Positions 23,501-33,555 of a stretch of DNA of 64,000 nt are shown piece by piece (positions within the stretch are counted from its first letter, which is position 1; every line of letters starts with the position of its first letter). This DNA is from Ulota crispa (lineage: Eukaryota > Streptophyta > Bryopsida > Orthotrichales > Orthotrichaceae), in assembly GCA_963920765.1 (NCBI GenBank), contig OY987246.1, positions 13,698,868-13,762,867 of the forward strand, in the 5' to 3' direction. A program made the position numbers and the translations under genes. A model generated the notes under the pieces. The model ran no database searches. It worked only from the letters and a program-made list of their open reading frames with translations, and was not told where the DNA came from.

Positions 23501-24138
23501 CCCCTAAATGCCCAAGCACCACATTTTGGTGCCGACAACATTTTGAAGTTCAATAAAATCTAACAAAGCTGCTATTTTTAGTATTTTAGAATTATTGTTT
23601 TTGAAGTCTAATTTTAACATCAAAAATTCAATTTTGAAAATTATTGATTGTGAATTTTCTATTCAAGATTTTGTGCTAGGGTGTCCATTTCAATCTTGAC
23701 CTTTTTTAGTGTTGAGAGCTCATGAAAATGAGCCTCAAATACACTAGATCTTAGAGAAAATTTCACACTAGAAATTCATTTAAAAAAATTATAAAAGAGA
23801 TTTTGAAAAACCAAAAAGGGATTGGAGTTATGTATGGAATGCTCTTTAACCTCATATTTTTTTGGTGACCAATATTTTAGATTTGACATGTGAAAACAAG
23901 ATTGAAAGGCTTGAAGTCATTTTTGCAATATTAACACCCTCTTGATCAAACATTATAATCTTTCAATCCATAAGTGGTATTGTTGTGTTTTTTTTCCTAT
24001 GTGATGTCTAATATATCTAGTTTGAATTTGTACGGTTACAATTTACAAAAAATTCTTAAAACTTATCAAAATATTGACTTTTTGTTTAGTTTAGAGCAAA
24101 TTTCTAGAAGCTCAAATAGGGCCTTGGGCATTTAGGGA
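23501..24138. mobile_element. TTAA-flanked TIR element, subfamily e
   Basis: TTAA flanks lie at 23497-23500 and 24139-24142. Ends are CCCCTAAATGCCCAAGCACC and, reverse-complemented, TCCCTAAATGCCCAAGGCCC. The interior is AT-rich and non-coding. It lies 62 bp from the chromovirus. Confidence 0.83.
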
Positions 24139-24142
24139 TTAA

Positions 24143-24602
24143 TGGAAATGTGGAATTTGATGTATTTGATTTTAATGACTTTTGTTCCTTTTTGCTAAAT
24201 ATGGAATGTCGTAGAGATTGTTTTCCTTGTACTGCTGGTTGTCTCTATTATAGTAGTGCCTTGCTAAAATGAACCTTTATAAGAAAAATCACTTGGCTAA
24301 GATGAAGTAGATGGCTGTCCCTGACAATTGGGGAGCTACAAAAGATCTTTTAGTTATAATGAATGTTTTCCTTACATGCAATGAAAATGCTGTCCAGATA
24401 CCTTCATCGTATCTAGGTACTACTGTACTAAAGTTTGAAAATTTCTCCTATACTATTTTACAACAAAATCAATATCAGTACATAAAAAGAACCAAGCTTA
24501 AATAGCTAATTAATTGGGTCCTCAAGGTTATTATACAAAATCCTCTTTGATGGAGTTGCCTAATGACAAGTAAAGGACCCACTACCCAGTACTAAACAAC
24601 CC
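24143..24602. other. Spacer, no gene seen
   Basis: One 64-codon open frame (24311-24505) has no recognisable domain. A short stretch near 24390-24430 ('TGTCCAGATACCTT', 'TACTACTGTAC') resembles 53105-53150, suggesting an old dispersed repeat. Confidence 0.5.
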
Positions 24603-24634
24603 TAAGGTAAGCGCAGCCATTCCCGACCCTTTAA

Positions 24635-24857
24635 CCCTTAAACGTCTGAAAGGCCCTTGCAACCAGTACAATACGGGGTATTTCTCTTGTATTTGGAATG
24701 GATCCACATCTCTATTATGGTTGAGACCAACAATGAAGTTGGAGAATAGATCAATGCGGTTCTAGTGAGCTACTTGAGATCCCAAATTAAAATTTCTTAT
24801 TGATAGTAAATGACAATTAAACGTTGGTGTATACTATACCCTACGGACGTTTAAGGG
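24635..24857. mobile_element. TTAA-flanked TIR element, subfamily c (copy 1)
   Basis: TTAA flanks lie at 24631-24634 and 24858-24861. Ends are CCCTTAAACGTCTG and, reverse-complemented, CCCTTAAACGTCCG. It matches 58913-59138 in reverse orientation and the truncated copy at 59517-59742. Confidence 0.85.
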
Positions 24858-24861
24858 TTAA

Positions 24862-25082
24862 CCCTACAGGCCCTTGGGCCCTAGAGATACGGTATCAAAT
24901 ACGGTTGCAACCAGTATTCAGAAGTTTGAATCAGTTGAAAATTAAGTGTTACAGCCGTACATATTGAAAGGTTGTATGATGGTGGGTGCATTAAAAATGT
25001 GGAAAGCCCTTAGAGCAACTCAACTATTTATGTACATACAACCATACATATGGCCGCAAAGGGCTTTCGTGGCGTTTAGAGG
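24862..25082. mobile_element. TTAA-flanked TIR element, subfamily d (copy 1)
   Basis: It shares the TTAA at 24858-24861 with its left neighbour and has TTAA at 25083-25086 on the right. Ends are CCCTACAGGCCCTTGGGCCC and, reverse-complemented, CCTCTAAACGCCACGAAAGC. Copies in reverse orientation lie at 59143-59378 and 59747-59970. Confidence 0.83.
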
Positions 25083-25164
25083 TTAACAAACCGTCCCCAA
25101 TCCTGACCTTATTTTCCCAAGGAGTATTTCAAAATTGAAATGTACAACACGTTGAGTACATTAA

Positions 25165-25539
25165 CCTCTAAAGGACTAAGGGCCCTTTGAGGGACAAATG
25201 GGATTTTGGGCATGTACCTATGGCTAAACTACTTTGTGTGATTTTTTGAAACTTTTATTGAAGATGAGAAATTCAAAGATCTACTTGGTAATGTAGTTTT
25301 TTCTTCATTCTGACATTTATTGAAGAAGTTAAAAATGAATAACTGAAAAACAAGGGAGTATTGGGCAGCCAAAAACTTCTTCAATAAATGTTGGAATGAA
25401 GAAAAAGTTACATTCCTACATAGATTTTTGAATTCCTCACCTTCAATAAAAGTTTCAAAAAATCACGCAAAGTAGTTTAGCCATAGGTACATGCCCAAAA
25501 TCCCATTTGTCCCTTGAAGGGACAATGGTCCTTTAGGGG
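25165..25539. mobile_element. Foldback derivative of TTAA subfamily b
   Basis: TTAA flanks lie at 25161-25164 and 25540-25543. Both halves derive from the same end of subfamily b. The left arm runs from CCTCTAAAGGAC through 'GGGCATGTACCTATGGC' to 'TTATTGAAGAAGTT'. The right arm is its near reverse complement. The result is a hairpin with arms of about 170 bp and a short loop. Confidence 0.85.
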
Positions 25540-25588
25540 TTAAGGGCCGGAATTGAGGACAGGTTGGGATTGGGTGCATCTACCTTAA

Positions 25589-25935
25589 CCCTTAAAGGAC
25601 GGATGGATCACCGTGGCTTGCCCTGCCTATAGAATTCTACAGTGTTTTGCACATGGGCACCAATAGTATTGCTTCAAAAAGTTGGAAAAGTCAATAGTGC
25701 ATGGTGCCCTCATGAAAATTGCAAGAAAGGCAACTTGGGAGCTAACACCATGTTTCTAAATCTTATCACAATTTGGGTTACAAAAGAAAAGGCGATAATT
25801 TTTTGTCTTCCATGATGGACCATGTGTTTATGGTCAATGCTGAAAAAAAATCAGATGAAAAACGACCTTTTTCTAAATCACAGAATCTTTTTTCAGAGCC
25901 GGAGGACATTTTTTGTCCTCTCCAACGTTTAGGGG
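25589..25935. mobile_element. TTAA-flanked TIR element, subfamily f (copy 1)
   Basis: TTAA flanks lie at 25585-25588 and 25936-25939. Ends are CCCTTAAAGGACGG and, reverse-complemented, CCCCTAAACGTTGG. It is similar along its length to the next element, 25940-26310. Confidence 0.83.
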
Positions 25936-25939
25936 TTAA

Positions 25940-26310
25940 CCCTTGTACGTCGGCTGGGTGGCCGTGCTTGCCCTCTACAGTGGTATGTGCAATGTTGTGG
26001 CAGGTGCCCACCACTAGAATATTGTTTCTTAAAGTTGCAAAACTCAATAGTGCATGATGTGATTGGTGCCCTCATGAAAATTGCAGAAAGGGAAACATGA
26101 GACCTAACACTATGGTTCTGAATCTTCTCACAATTTGGGTTATCAAAAAATATGAGTGCCTTAGCTGAGATTATTTTTTGCTTTTCATGGTGCACCATGT
26201 ATCTACGGTCACTTCTACAAAAAAATCAGGTAAAAAACTGCACTTCTCTGCAGTACAGAGTGTTTTCCGGAGGCCAGAGAACGATTTTCGTCCTTGTCGA
26301 CGTTCAAGGG
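25940..26310. mobile_element. TTAA-flanked TIR element, subfamily f (copy 2)
   Basis: It shares the TTAA at 25936-25939 with copy 1 and ends at TTAA 26311-26314. Termini are CCCTTGTACGTCGG and, reverse-complemented, CCCTTGAACGTCGA. Same orientation as copy 1, so the pair is a tandem array joined by one target site. Confidence 0.83.
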
Positions 26311-26314
26311 TTAA

Positions 26315-26637
26315 CCAAAACAAGACTTCTGAATATCCATCCAAGCAAGGAAGTCTTTGGCCTTGACACGGCTAATTCCAGATCCCCATTCCAGATCCCC
26401 ATTCACGCAGAAATTAACACCACATGATCCGACAAAAGCAAAATTGCAACTGTTGTGGAAAAGCTCTAAACAAGAATGATACATTATTCGCGGAATAGTA
26501 TGGGCTGATAAAGCGCCAGACGGCAGTAAACCCATCAACGACCATCCACAGAGTGGACAGCTCAGGGCGCTTTACACGTATACCCAGTACTTCGTTAAAT
26601 ATAACGTGCTGATATTGAAATAGAAAGCCTAACCAGT
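26315..26637. other. 3' flank of the V-ATPase H gene
   Basis: Probably contains the 3' UTR of the minus-strand gene ending at 26638. A short direct repeat (CCAGATCCCCATT twice) lies near 26380. No other feature seen. Confidence 0.5.
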
Positions 26638-29600
26638 CTATTGCATGTAGCTTGCATACTTGGCACTAAGCAGGATCTTCTGCACACACAAAAGAGCTTG
26701 CTTGGCAACCTCAGGGTCGGAGCTGGACATGTGTTTCATAACCCGCTCCTTGGCCTTCAAGTCCATGACGATGCCCCGACCAGCAGGGTGGATCTGAATG
26801 AACTGGGCTATGTCATGGCAAGCCACTGCAAGCGTCTTGTTGTCTCGGGAGTTGTCCAATAATGTAATCAACACACGAAGTATCTGCACACACGTGGCCA
26901 GCAACTTACACTCAGATGACTGCAGGCCAGATACAACATATGCTGGAAAGTATCGTAATAAACTAAAAAAATGACAACATCCGAAAATTTCACAGGCAAA
27001 AAAGTCAAGATGAAATTTCACCACGGGGTGCCCAAACAACCAAAGAAATGGCCACATCCATGTCAATCTATGGGCAATGGTGTTATTTGCTTGCTACGCT
27101 ACGCATTTACCATTAGAGTTTTATTAGGATTTTCATATGTTAGATAGAATGCAAAGTAAAAATTTCAGTGAGTTTTCAAATTGTATCTATGTGATAATGT
27201 CACAAAGATAGGAAATGTGATATTACAGAGGTCCTTGTGATTTTAGTAGTATGATAAAGTACCAAAGGAACTAAATCTATCATGGGTTCACTGTTTTATC
27301 CTATTAGTGCATGTGACATAAATCTACCAAAGGCACATTATGTGTTACATGTTTAAATTAGTGCATGTTAAAATGACCACGAGTCCACCAATTTTTTTTT
27401 TGTAGTGACACTAATTGGATAAACCAGTGTACCCACAGAACCTCATTTATGCTTTTTCTTGATGTTAAATTTTACAACGATATTAGGAGTAAACGTGTCT
27501 TCCTACTGGTACAATTTTGAGCAATAGAAACATGATTTGAAAGTCAATACAACTGATTACTACTTTCCGAAGTGGACTCTAGTACATGCTAAACTTTGTG
27601 CACTTAGGAGTTGATGCTCGGAAGGGAGGAATGGCATATTACGCCACAAAGGGTAAAACATCAAACCTGGAAATCATTTTCTTCGAACTTGGAGATGTTC
27701 TCGCGCCAAAAGACGGGGTCTTTGTGCATTGGAGACCAGAGCAAATTGCCGGAAAATACCTCAGCTTTGTACTTGTCAAAGGAGCTCAACTTGCGTATAC
27801 TGTCCTTCAAAGCTGCATCGACTACCTCCAATGCTTGCGACAAATCCTGCAGCACCAAATCCAGTTCTAATATTTAAAGACGCACACAAACTGCAATGTT
27901 CTTGATGGACAATTTATATTCTCATTGGTAAACTTAGAAGTGTCAAAGCAACCAGAAGTGGTTGCTTCCATATCTATAGGAATTGAAATGAATCATTTAA
28001 GAAGCTTTAAAGAATGTAACAAAATGAACAAATAGGAACAAGAAACCATATCCATACAATGTTGAACCACTATAATCTACTGGCTTCCAAGCTGGAATTT
28101 CTATTTTGTTTGAACTTAAGGGCTAATAAAATGATTGTTGCAGCCAGTTTACACTCAACCTTTCTGAAAACACACTCTGTAATTGCACATGTCTATCCTC
28201 GGAGCTTGTCACAGTGTGTATACATCTGATTGGACAACTTTCACGTCCCAGTTGTGAACACAGCCCTACATATTTATTAGCCCTTTTGTCCACCCAAGGA
28301 AGCGTCATTAAAGAGGGTTGATTGTATATGCATTATAAAGACTTAATCGCTTCTCCAACGCTGAGGTTTACAAACGTCAGTACTCAACAATCAATAGTCA
28401 CTACTCAGAAGTTACTTGCAGCTGTTGGTAGAAATCTTACCTCATCACTCCATGCTTGCAGCTTCAAATAATGCACCACCTTGGGCATGCCCAATTCTAC
28501 CATCTCAGCAGCAAAGTTCCCCTTGTTTGCAAGATTGCGAAATGTCATCACAGCAACTCTTACTACCTGTCATATCCAGACGCTTGTTGAATCAACCTCC
28601 ACGTGAAAACAGCACAGTTGATAAAGAGAGTAGAGCTATCGTCTCCGGTAGCCATTATCTTGCCAGTCTCTAAAGGAACAAAGACATGAATTTGAAGCTA
28701 CATGTGTTCATCAGGTAGTCATCACTAGAATTGATGAGCTGAATAGAAGAGTTTTCAACACTCGAATGTAAGACCGGCTGCCACGGGCTCCTTCCCAGTC
28801 TAGCAATATAACATCTTACACCTAGAATGTTAGAATGCTTCACACCTTTTCTTTAGTGGAACTCTTCACCACGTCCACAAGGCGAGGTAGGATTGTCCCT
28901 GAAGAAAACGCTTCAACGGCACCATCGTGAAAGGATAGAAGCCATGTGCACAGCGTGGTCTCATACAGCAGCTGCAACAGTAAATGACTCAAGTTTCGTT
29001 AGATTAACATTTGTGGTTCACAAAACACAACTGCACCTTGCACTTGAAAAAACAAGATGAGATCAGCTCTAATCCACCCACAAGAAAAATCTAAAACTTT
29101 AGAAAACTAAACCACAAGTCCACCATGAGAAAACGTAATTCAACGTAGACAACAATGACCTGAATATACTGCTGGTTGGAGGCAGGGGTAATCAAGGGAG
29201 CCAGAAGCTTGGTGCCATCGGCCTTGATAAACATAGCCCGCACTTTTGGAAAGCGTAAAAGTGTTGCCAAAGAACTCACAGCCGTTGGAATTCCTCGGGT
29301 TGGATGAGCCGGACTTCTTAGCTGCATTCACATATCCAAAAAAATTACGCACAAATTTCTGCAAAGAAACAAAATTGCAAACATAATAGGAGCCTTGAAT
29401 CGTGGAAATAGCAGATGGAGGGTCTACCTGAGAGACAAGCCAATCCACAACACCTCGAAGAACCTCGTTGAATGTATCAGCTTTCTTCTGTGGAGCTACA
29501 GGGTCATCAATTTCTGTCTCCTCGTATTGTCGGGCACTGCAGCACCCTAGCCACAAGCCTTCACCGTCAAGCACCTCGTAGAAAAAACAATAAAGCTAAA

Positions 29601-31521
29601 TCGTCTGCCTAGAGAAATCGAGACAAGAAACCAATTGATCCATGTAACTTTCAGCTCCACATTCAGTAATAAATTACCAAGAGACTGGAACACCTGGCAC
29701 TCAACATGCAAAATACATTTTCTTCACGTTTAAGCTGAAGATTGTAGGGCACGTACCTGATAATTAAGGTCAGGATCTTGCAGCTCTTCTCCTGAATAAA
29801 CCAGTTCTTCTTCGACAGTAACCTGCAGCAAACAAAACATGAAACAAATAGAAGATCGTCATATGTAGCTTGAATTAACTATTGAACAAGTGCAAGGCCG
29901 ATGTGGAAGCAAAACGTTTAAGAGGATCATACAACAACCCTCTTAAAAGTACACTAGAAACCTCAAGGACATCATGAACGGAAATGAGCAGAGACAAACC
30001 TTATGAAAGGTCTGTAAACATCCTCATTGTCTTGGAAAGACTTATCATGGAACAGGCGAGCACGCTTTGGGTTAGCTGTCACAATGTGCAAACAGTTTTA
30101 GTCAGACCCCGACCATCCAAAAACCTTTTCAATTGCTTTTATCACATTGCTATGAAAGTAGGTGGTGCTAAGCGATATTACCCGTGAGCATCTCATCTAC
30201 CATAGCAAGCATATACTCCACAGTTTCCGGCTTGGAGATGTCCCGTAGAATGCCCACAAACACTCTGACGTAGGCTACTCCATTCTGCAGGTACCATTCA
30301 GATATACTCAAAAACCAAAACTCCACAGCATATCATCAAATGTTGTCCTCTATTAGATTGATCTCACGCGACATTCTTGAGTAGTGTTGGACTAGCACTC
30401 TTTCCACTTAAAGACAATAGATCATGAAAACAACAACTCATGAGTCAAGACGTTTGCTTTTAAATATTGAATTCAACATGCTAGCAGAAGTGCGTCACAG
30501 GAGTAAATGCCAGCGGATCAAAAAATCTTAGATAAGTACTGGCGGACATTCTTCAAAAAAAGTAAAAATGAGAGGATCACTAAATCTCTTTTGCTACCAT
30601 AATTTGCTCTTTTGAACAGCAAATGGACCCACGGTATGAGGAGCTGAAATCATAAACGCTATAAAAAAGCAAACAGAATTATCATATTCAATCAAAGAGA
30701 TCACTCTTCCACACAAAGCAGGGCAGACTAGTAGAGTATATTTCATCTCGACGAGACTTCCTCATACATTAAAACAGCTCAATTACGCTTGCTGACGGCC
30801 CCCTGAAATATACACCTCTGGTACATTCTCTCCATAGAAAGTACACTGAAGCGCACTCCTCTCGACCGGAATTCACTCCATTCACGAAAATGAGCCCATT
30901 TAGTAACCCTAGCTCAGCTGATGTGCCCCGCTGCTTCTAATCCATTTCAGAAATTCTTCAAACAGTAAAAATGTGTACCTCTTCCAACAATGCAGCTTGC
31001 ACGTTGTCGGGACGATGGTCGTACCGCCGGAGCAGTTGCAATCCCGTGCTGTTGATCACCTTGGCGGTCATGTACGTCTCCCAAGGAATGTCCCGTTTCA
31101 AAACCTACAAAACACAAAACAGCAATCAGATCGTCTCTGCATCAGTCTTACTCTAACCCTATCCCAGATCGTTCAACGCGCACCTAAAGTCTAAACTCGT
31201 CCCGTCAACCCTAAACCCCCTCCGATCCACATCGCAACAAAACTTTCCGCTATTCCTGTTCTAAATGGCCAAACAGACAAATTCGAAACAAAAAAACCAC
31301 GACATCGCAACACAACTTTCCGCCATTCCTGTTCTAAATGGCCAACAGAAAAATTCGAAACAAAAAACCACGACATCGCAACACAACCTTTCGCCATTCC
31401 TGTTCTAAAAATTCGAAACAAGAAATCAACGACATCGCAACAAGAATTCTTTAAGCAAACAAAGAGATGCGGGATCGTCTGCACACACCTCATCTCTGGT
31501 GAGCTCAGAGTCCGGCATCAT
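26638..31521 (-). CDS. VHA-H: V-type proton ATPase subunit H (11 exons)
   Basis: Exons, 5' to 3' on the minus strand: 31521-31489, 31104-30979, 30284-30182, 30075-30000, 29822-29757, 29536-29428, 29321-29160, 28971-28846, 28566-28441, 27846-27667, 26883-26638. All junctions are GT-AG and the phases agree, giving 450 residues, the usual length. Two ATGs are adjacent at the start; I take the first. Recognisable blocks are '[12 protein letters not shown]' in exon 2, '[15 protein letters not shown]' in exon 5, 'HPTRGIP' in exon 7, 'KLSSFDKYK' and '[17 protein letters not shown]' in exon 10, and '[13 protein letters not shown]' and '[11 protein letters not shown]' in exon 11. The fold is an all-helical HEAT/armadillo-like solenoid. 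The protein joins the V1 peripheral stalk of the vacuolar proton pump and couples ATP hydrolysis to pumping. Introns 9 and 10 are long, and intron 10 carries a dispersed repeat. Confidence 0.97.
27060..27430. repeat. Dispersed repeat in V-ATPase H intron 10
   Basis: Shares long blocks with 59975-60402, including 'TTAGAGTTTTATTA', 'TCATATGTTA', 'AGTTTTCAAATT' and 'GTCCTTGTGATTTTAGTAGT'. No TIR or target duplication is clear. Confidence 0.7.
31228..31445. repeat. Minisatellite in V-ATPase H intron 1
   Basis: A unit of roughly 70-75 bp (containing CATCGCAACA, CATTCCTGTTCTAAATGGCC and AATTCGAAACA) is repeated about three times, with a partial fourth. It lies inside the intron just after the 11-codon first exon. 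Confidence 0.88.
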
Positions 31522-32440
31522 GGCTCCTCCCTGTCTGGCCTCTGCCCCTCGCTCTTTGGTAAATATTAATGAAAATGATGTTCGGCTTGCTGCTCCTGAT
31601 GGCGATGGTGGCCTGTAAACGACTACGGCGACACAAATTGACAGGGGGAGATCGTGGAAAACAGAGCAGCGAGGCTAGGGTAGCAGGGAGCGCACTGGAA
31701 TCGGAAAGCTTTTCGAGCTCCGGAGATCGGGCCTGTCCCGCAACTCTGGGGAACAGATATTCCTTCGGTGTGAATGCGAACCAGCTTCAGGGTTTTGGAA
31801 TGTGCTGGATGGTGCGGGTATCGGAGACCCCGTTTGGAGTATCTCCGGGTATCGTTTTCATGGGGGAGGTGTTATCAATGCGGACATCGTGACTAATCTA
31901 CTACAAATCAAGGTCCGGGAAGAACCTACCCGTAAGGTAGTCTGTGGGTATGTGGTGTTAGGAGGAGTAAGGTAGGCGCACCCATAAGCGTGGAAATAAG
32001 GGTTTTGGAGTAAGTAAGACAATTGACTAACTTTGATAAGTTAGGAAGTGGAATCCAAATATATTGGCATTAAATTCAAGGTTCCAAGTGCAAGTATTTG
32101 TTCACAAAAAAATTTCAAAGTGCAAAACCACTGAAATTGTAGGAACCGTGTGTAAGAGATGCTAAAAACAAGATTTGTTTGTTCTTAAATAGTGAGATGG
32201 GTACTCAAAACCGTCATGCTAGTCACCCACAACCATCACTCCGTCACCCACAATCATTTTTTTTTAATTGATTAGCCCCTGCTACTATCAGGTGACGCCC
32301 ATGGAGACACAACATTTACTGCTACCTTATTAGCAATATGAATGCAGTCTAAAGGTGTGTATAAATGCACTTAATTTTCCTTTGCTATTACCACTTCTAA
32401 CACCAAGTGTGAACATACCCTCATATTCCACTCAAGCTCT
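31522..32440. other. 5' flank of V-ATPase H, no second gene supported
   Basis: The GC-richer DNA just upstream of the ATG should hold the 5' UTR and promoter. A plus-strand open frame of 107 codons (31569-31892) crosses it but has no recognisable domain and is probably chance. A 'GTAAGGTAGGCGCACCCAT' block at about 31964 resembles the ends of the element at 24603-25587, but no partner end was found. Confidence 0.5.
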
Positions 32441-32444
32441 AACA

Positions 32445-32735
32445 TCACTCACCTCATCAGATGTACTTCGTTGGTACATGCTGGTTTTCATAGCCTTTCA
32501 ACATTGTATATAAGATGTACATTTGAGGAGGTGGGTGGTTTTAGAGACCTATGGCCCTTCCACTTCAAAATTTCATAACTAATACCACAAAGCTCTAAAA
32601 TATATGAAACAACTTGGGTTAGATGTCAATTCTTCTTGTCTTTCAAGGAAAACTTATTCAAAAAATAGTTCAAGAAGTTTGACCTCCCCAAAATTCAGTT
32701 TCAGCCCTTAGATGGATGGTTTATGAGCACACTAC
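32445..32735. mobile_element. Degraded member of the 'TAAGGTAGGAGGCTC' TIR family
   Basis: The interior aligns with 53378-53690 and 60403-60733 through 'GGTACATGCTGGTTTTCATA', 'GTACATTTGAGGAGGT', 'CACTTCAAAATTTCATA' and 'CACCTCCCCAAAATTCA'-like sequence. Both terminal repeats are worn beyond safe recognition. Confidence 0.7.
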
Positions 32736-32940
32736 TTTTGTTTAAAGGTAGCTAGTTGAAATGAGAAACAACTGTTTGCATTTTATAATCATCAACTAAA
32801 AAGCCAGTTGAAAAGCTAAAAAAATCATTTTCAGTAGTACATAGAGAAAATAACCAAAGTAGTTCCTTGATGAACCGGTTCAATATGGGAATTGAAGGAA
32901 ATCAATTGAAAAATCTCAAATACTTCCCGGACCTTGCACC

Positions 32941-33555
32941 AAATAGTGCATTTAGGTTACATTAACAATTAGGTTGCCTTACCTTGGCAAAGTTACCTCA
33001 TGACTCACCTTGGGTTACTTGGAGGTGCATGTAACTCTCTTTATGTTACAATAATTCTAGGTTTTGTTTAAAGTTGTAGTTTCCTTGCTCCTTGACTTTG
33101 GTGCTTGTTGTTGTGCCCAAACTTTGCTTGCTTTTCCATTGTTTATCACAATAATTATTGATAAAAGTTACTGTATGCTTGGTAAGTATTTAGATAGTGT
33201 GAAATGTTAAGAATTAGAATGGGGCAACCTAAATGCACTATTTGGTGCACTAGATATTGCATTTAGGTTGCCCTGTGCTAATTACTCAACATTTTATACT
33301 ATATGAGTACTTATTGATACTACAATAATTTTCATCAACAATTATTCAAGTAAACAGATTTTTAAATGGCTTGGCAACAAATACCAAAATAGCAAAGGAA
33401 AACAAATTAACAACATCCAAATTGTAAACCATGTGAAAACCTAATATTTAGACAGTTACATGTGCTTCCAAGTAGCCAAGCAATGAGATAACTTCTTAGA
33501 GTAAGGCAACCTAAGTATTAGGGTAACCTAAATACAATATTTAGTATAGGTATCT
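32941..33555. mobile_element. Large foldback element, arms about 300 bp
   Basis: The left arm (from 'AAATAGTGCATTTAGGTTAC') and the right arm read in reverse share a long ordered set of blocks: 'TTAGGTTGCCTTAC', 'CTTGG', 'TTACTTGGA', 'CATGTAACT', 'TAGGTTTT', 'TTGTTG' and 'GATAAAAGTTA'-like. The centre is itself palindromic (GGGCAACCTAAATGCA ... TGCATTTAGGTTGCCC). A single arm is found at 11275-11560. No coding capacity; flanking duplication not evident. Confidence 0.8.

Larger units (their letters stand above)
24603..25587. mobile_element. Small TIR/foldback element interrupted by three TTAA elements
   Basis: The left end TAAGGTAAGCGCAGCCATTC and the reverse complement of the right end, TAAGGTAGATGCACCCAATC, form an imperfect TIR. 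Taking out the elements at 24635-24857, 24862-25082 and 25165-25539 leaves a short element of roughly 160 bp. Its ends resemble the arms of the foldback at 45447-45669. The nesting shows that this element is older than the TTAA insertions in it. Confidence 0.6.

Noticed and set aside
31569..31892. 107-codon plus-strand frame starting with a signal-like stretch, divergent from V-ATPase H
   Set aside because: It lies in the presumed 5' UTR and promoter of V-ATPase H, has no domain and no splice support.
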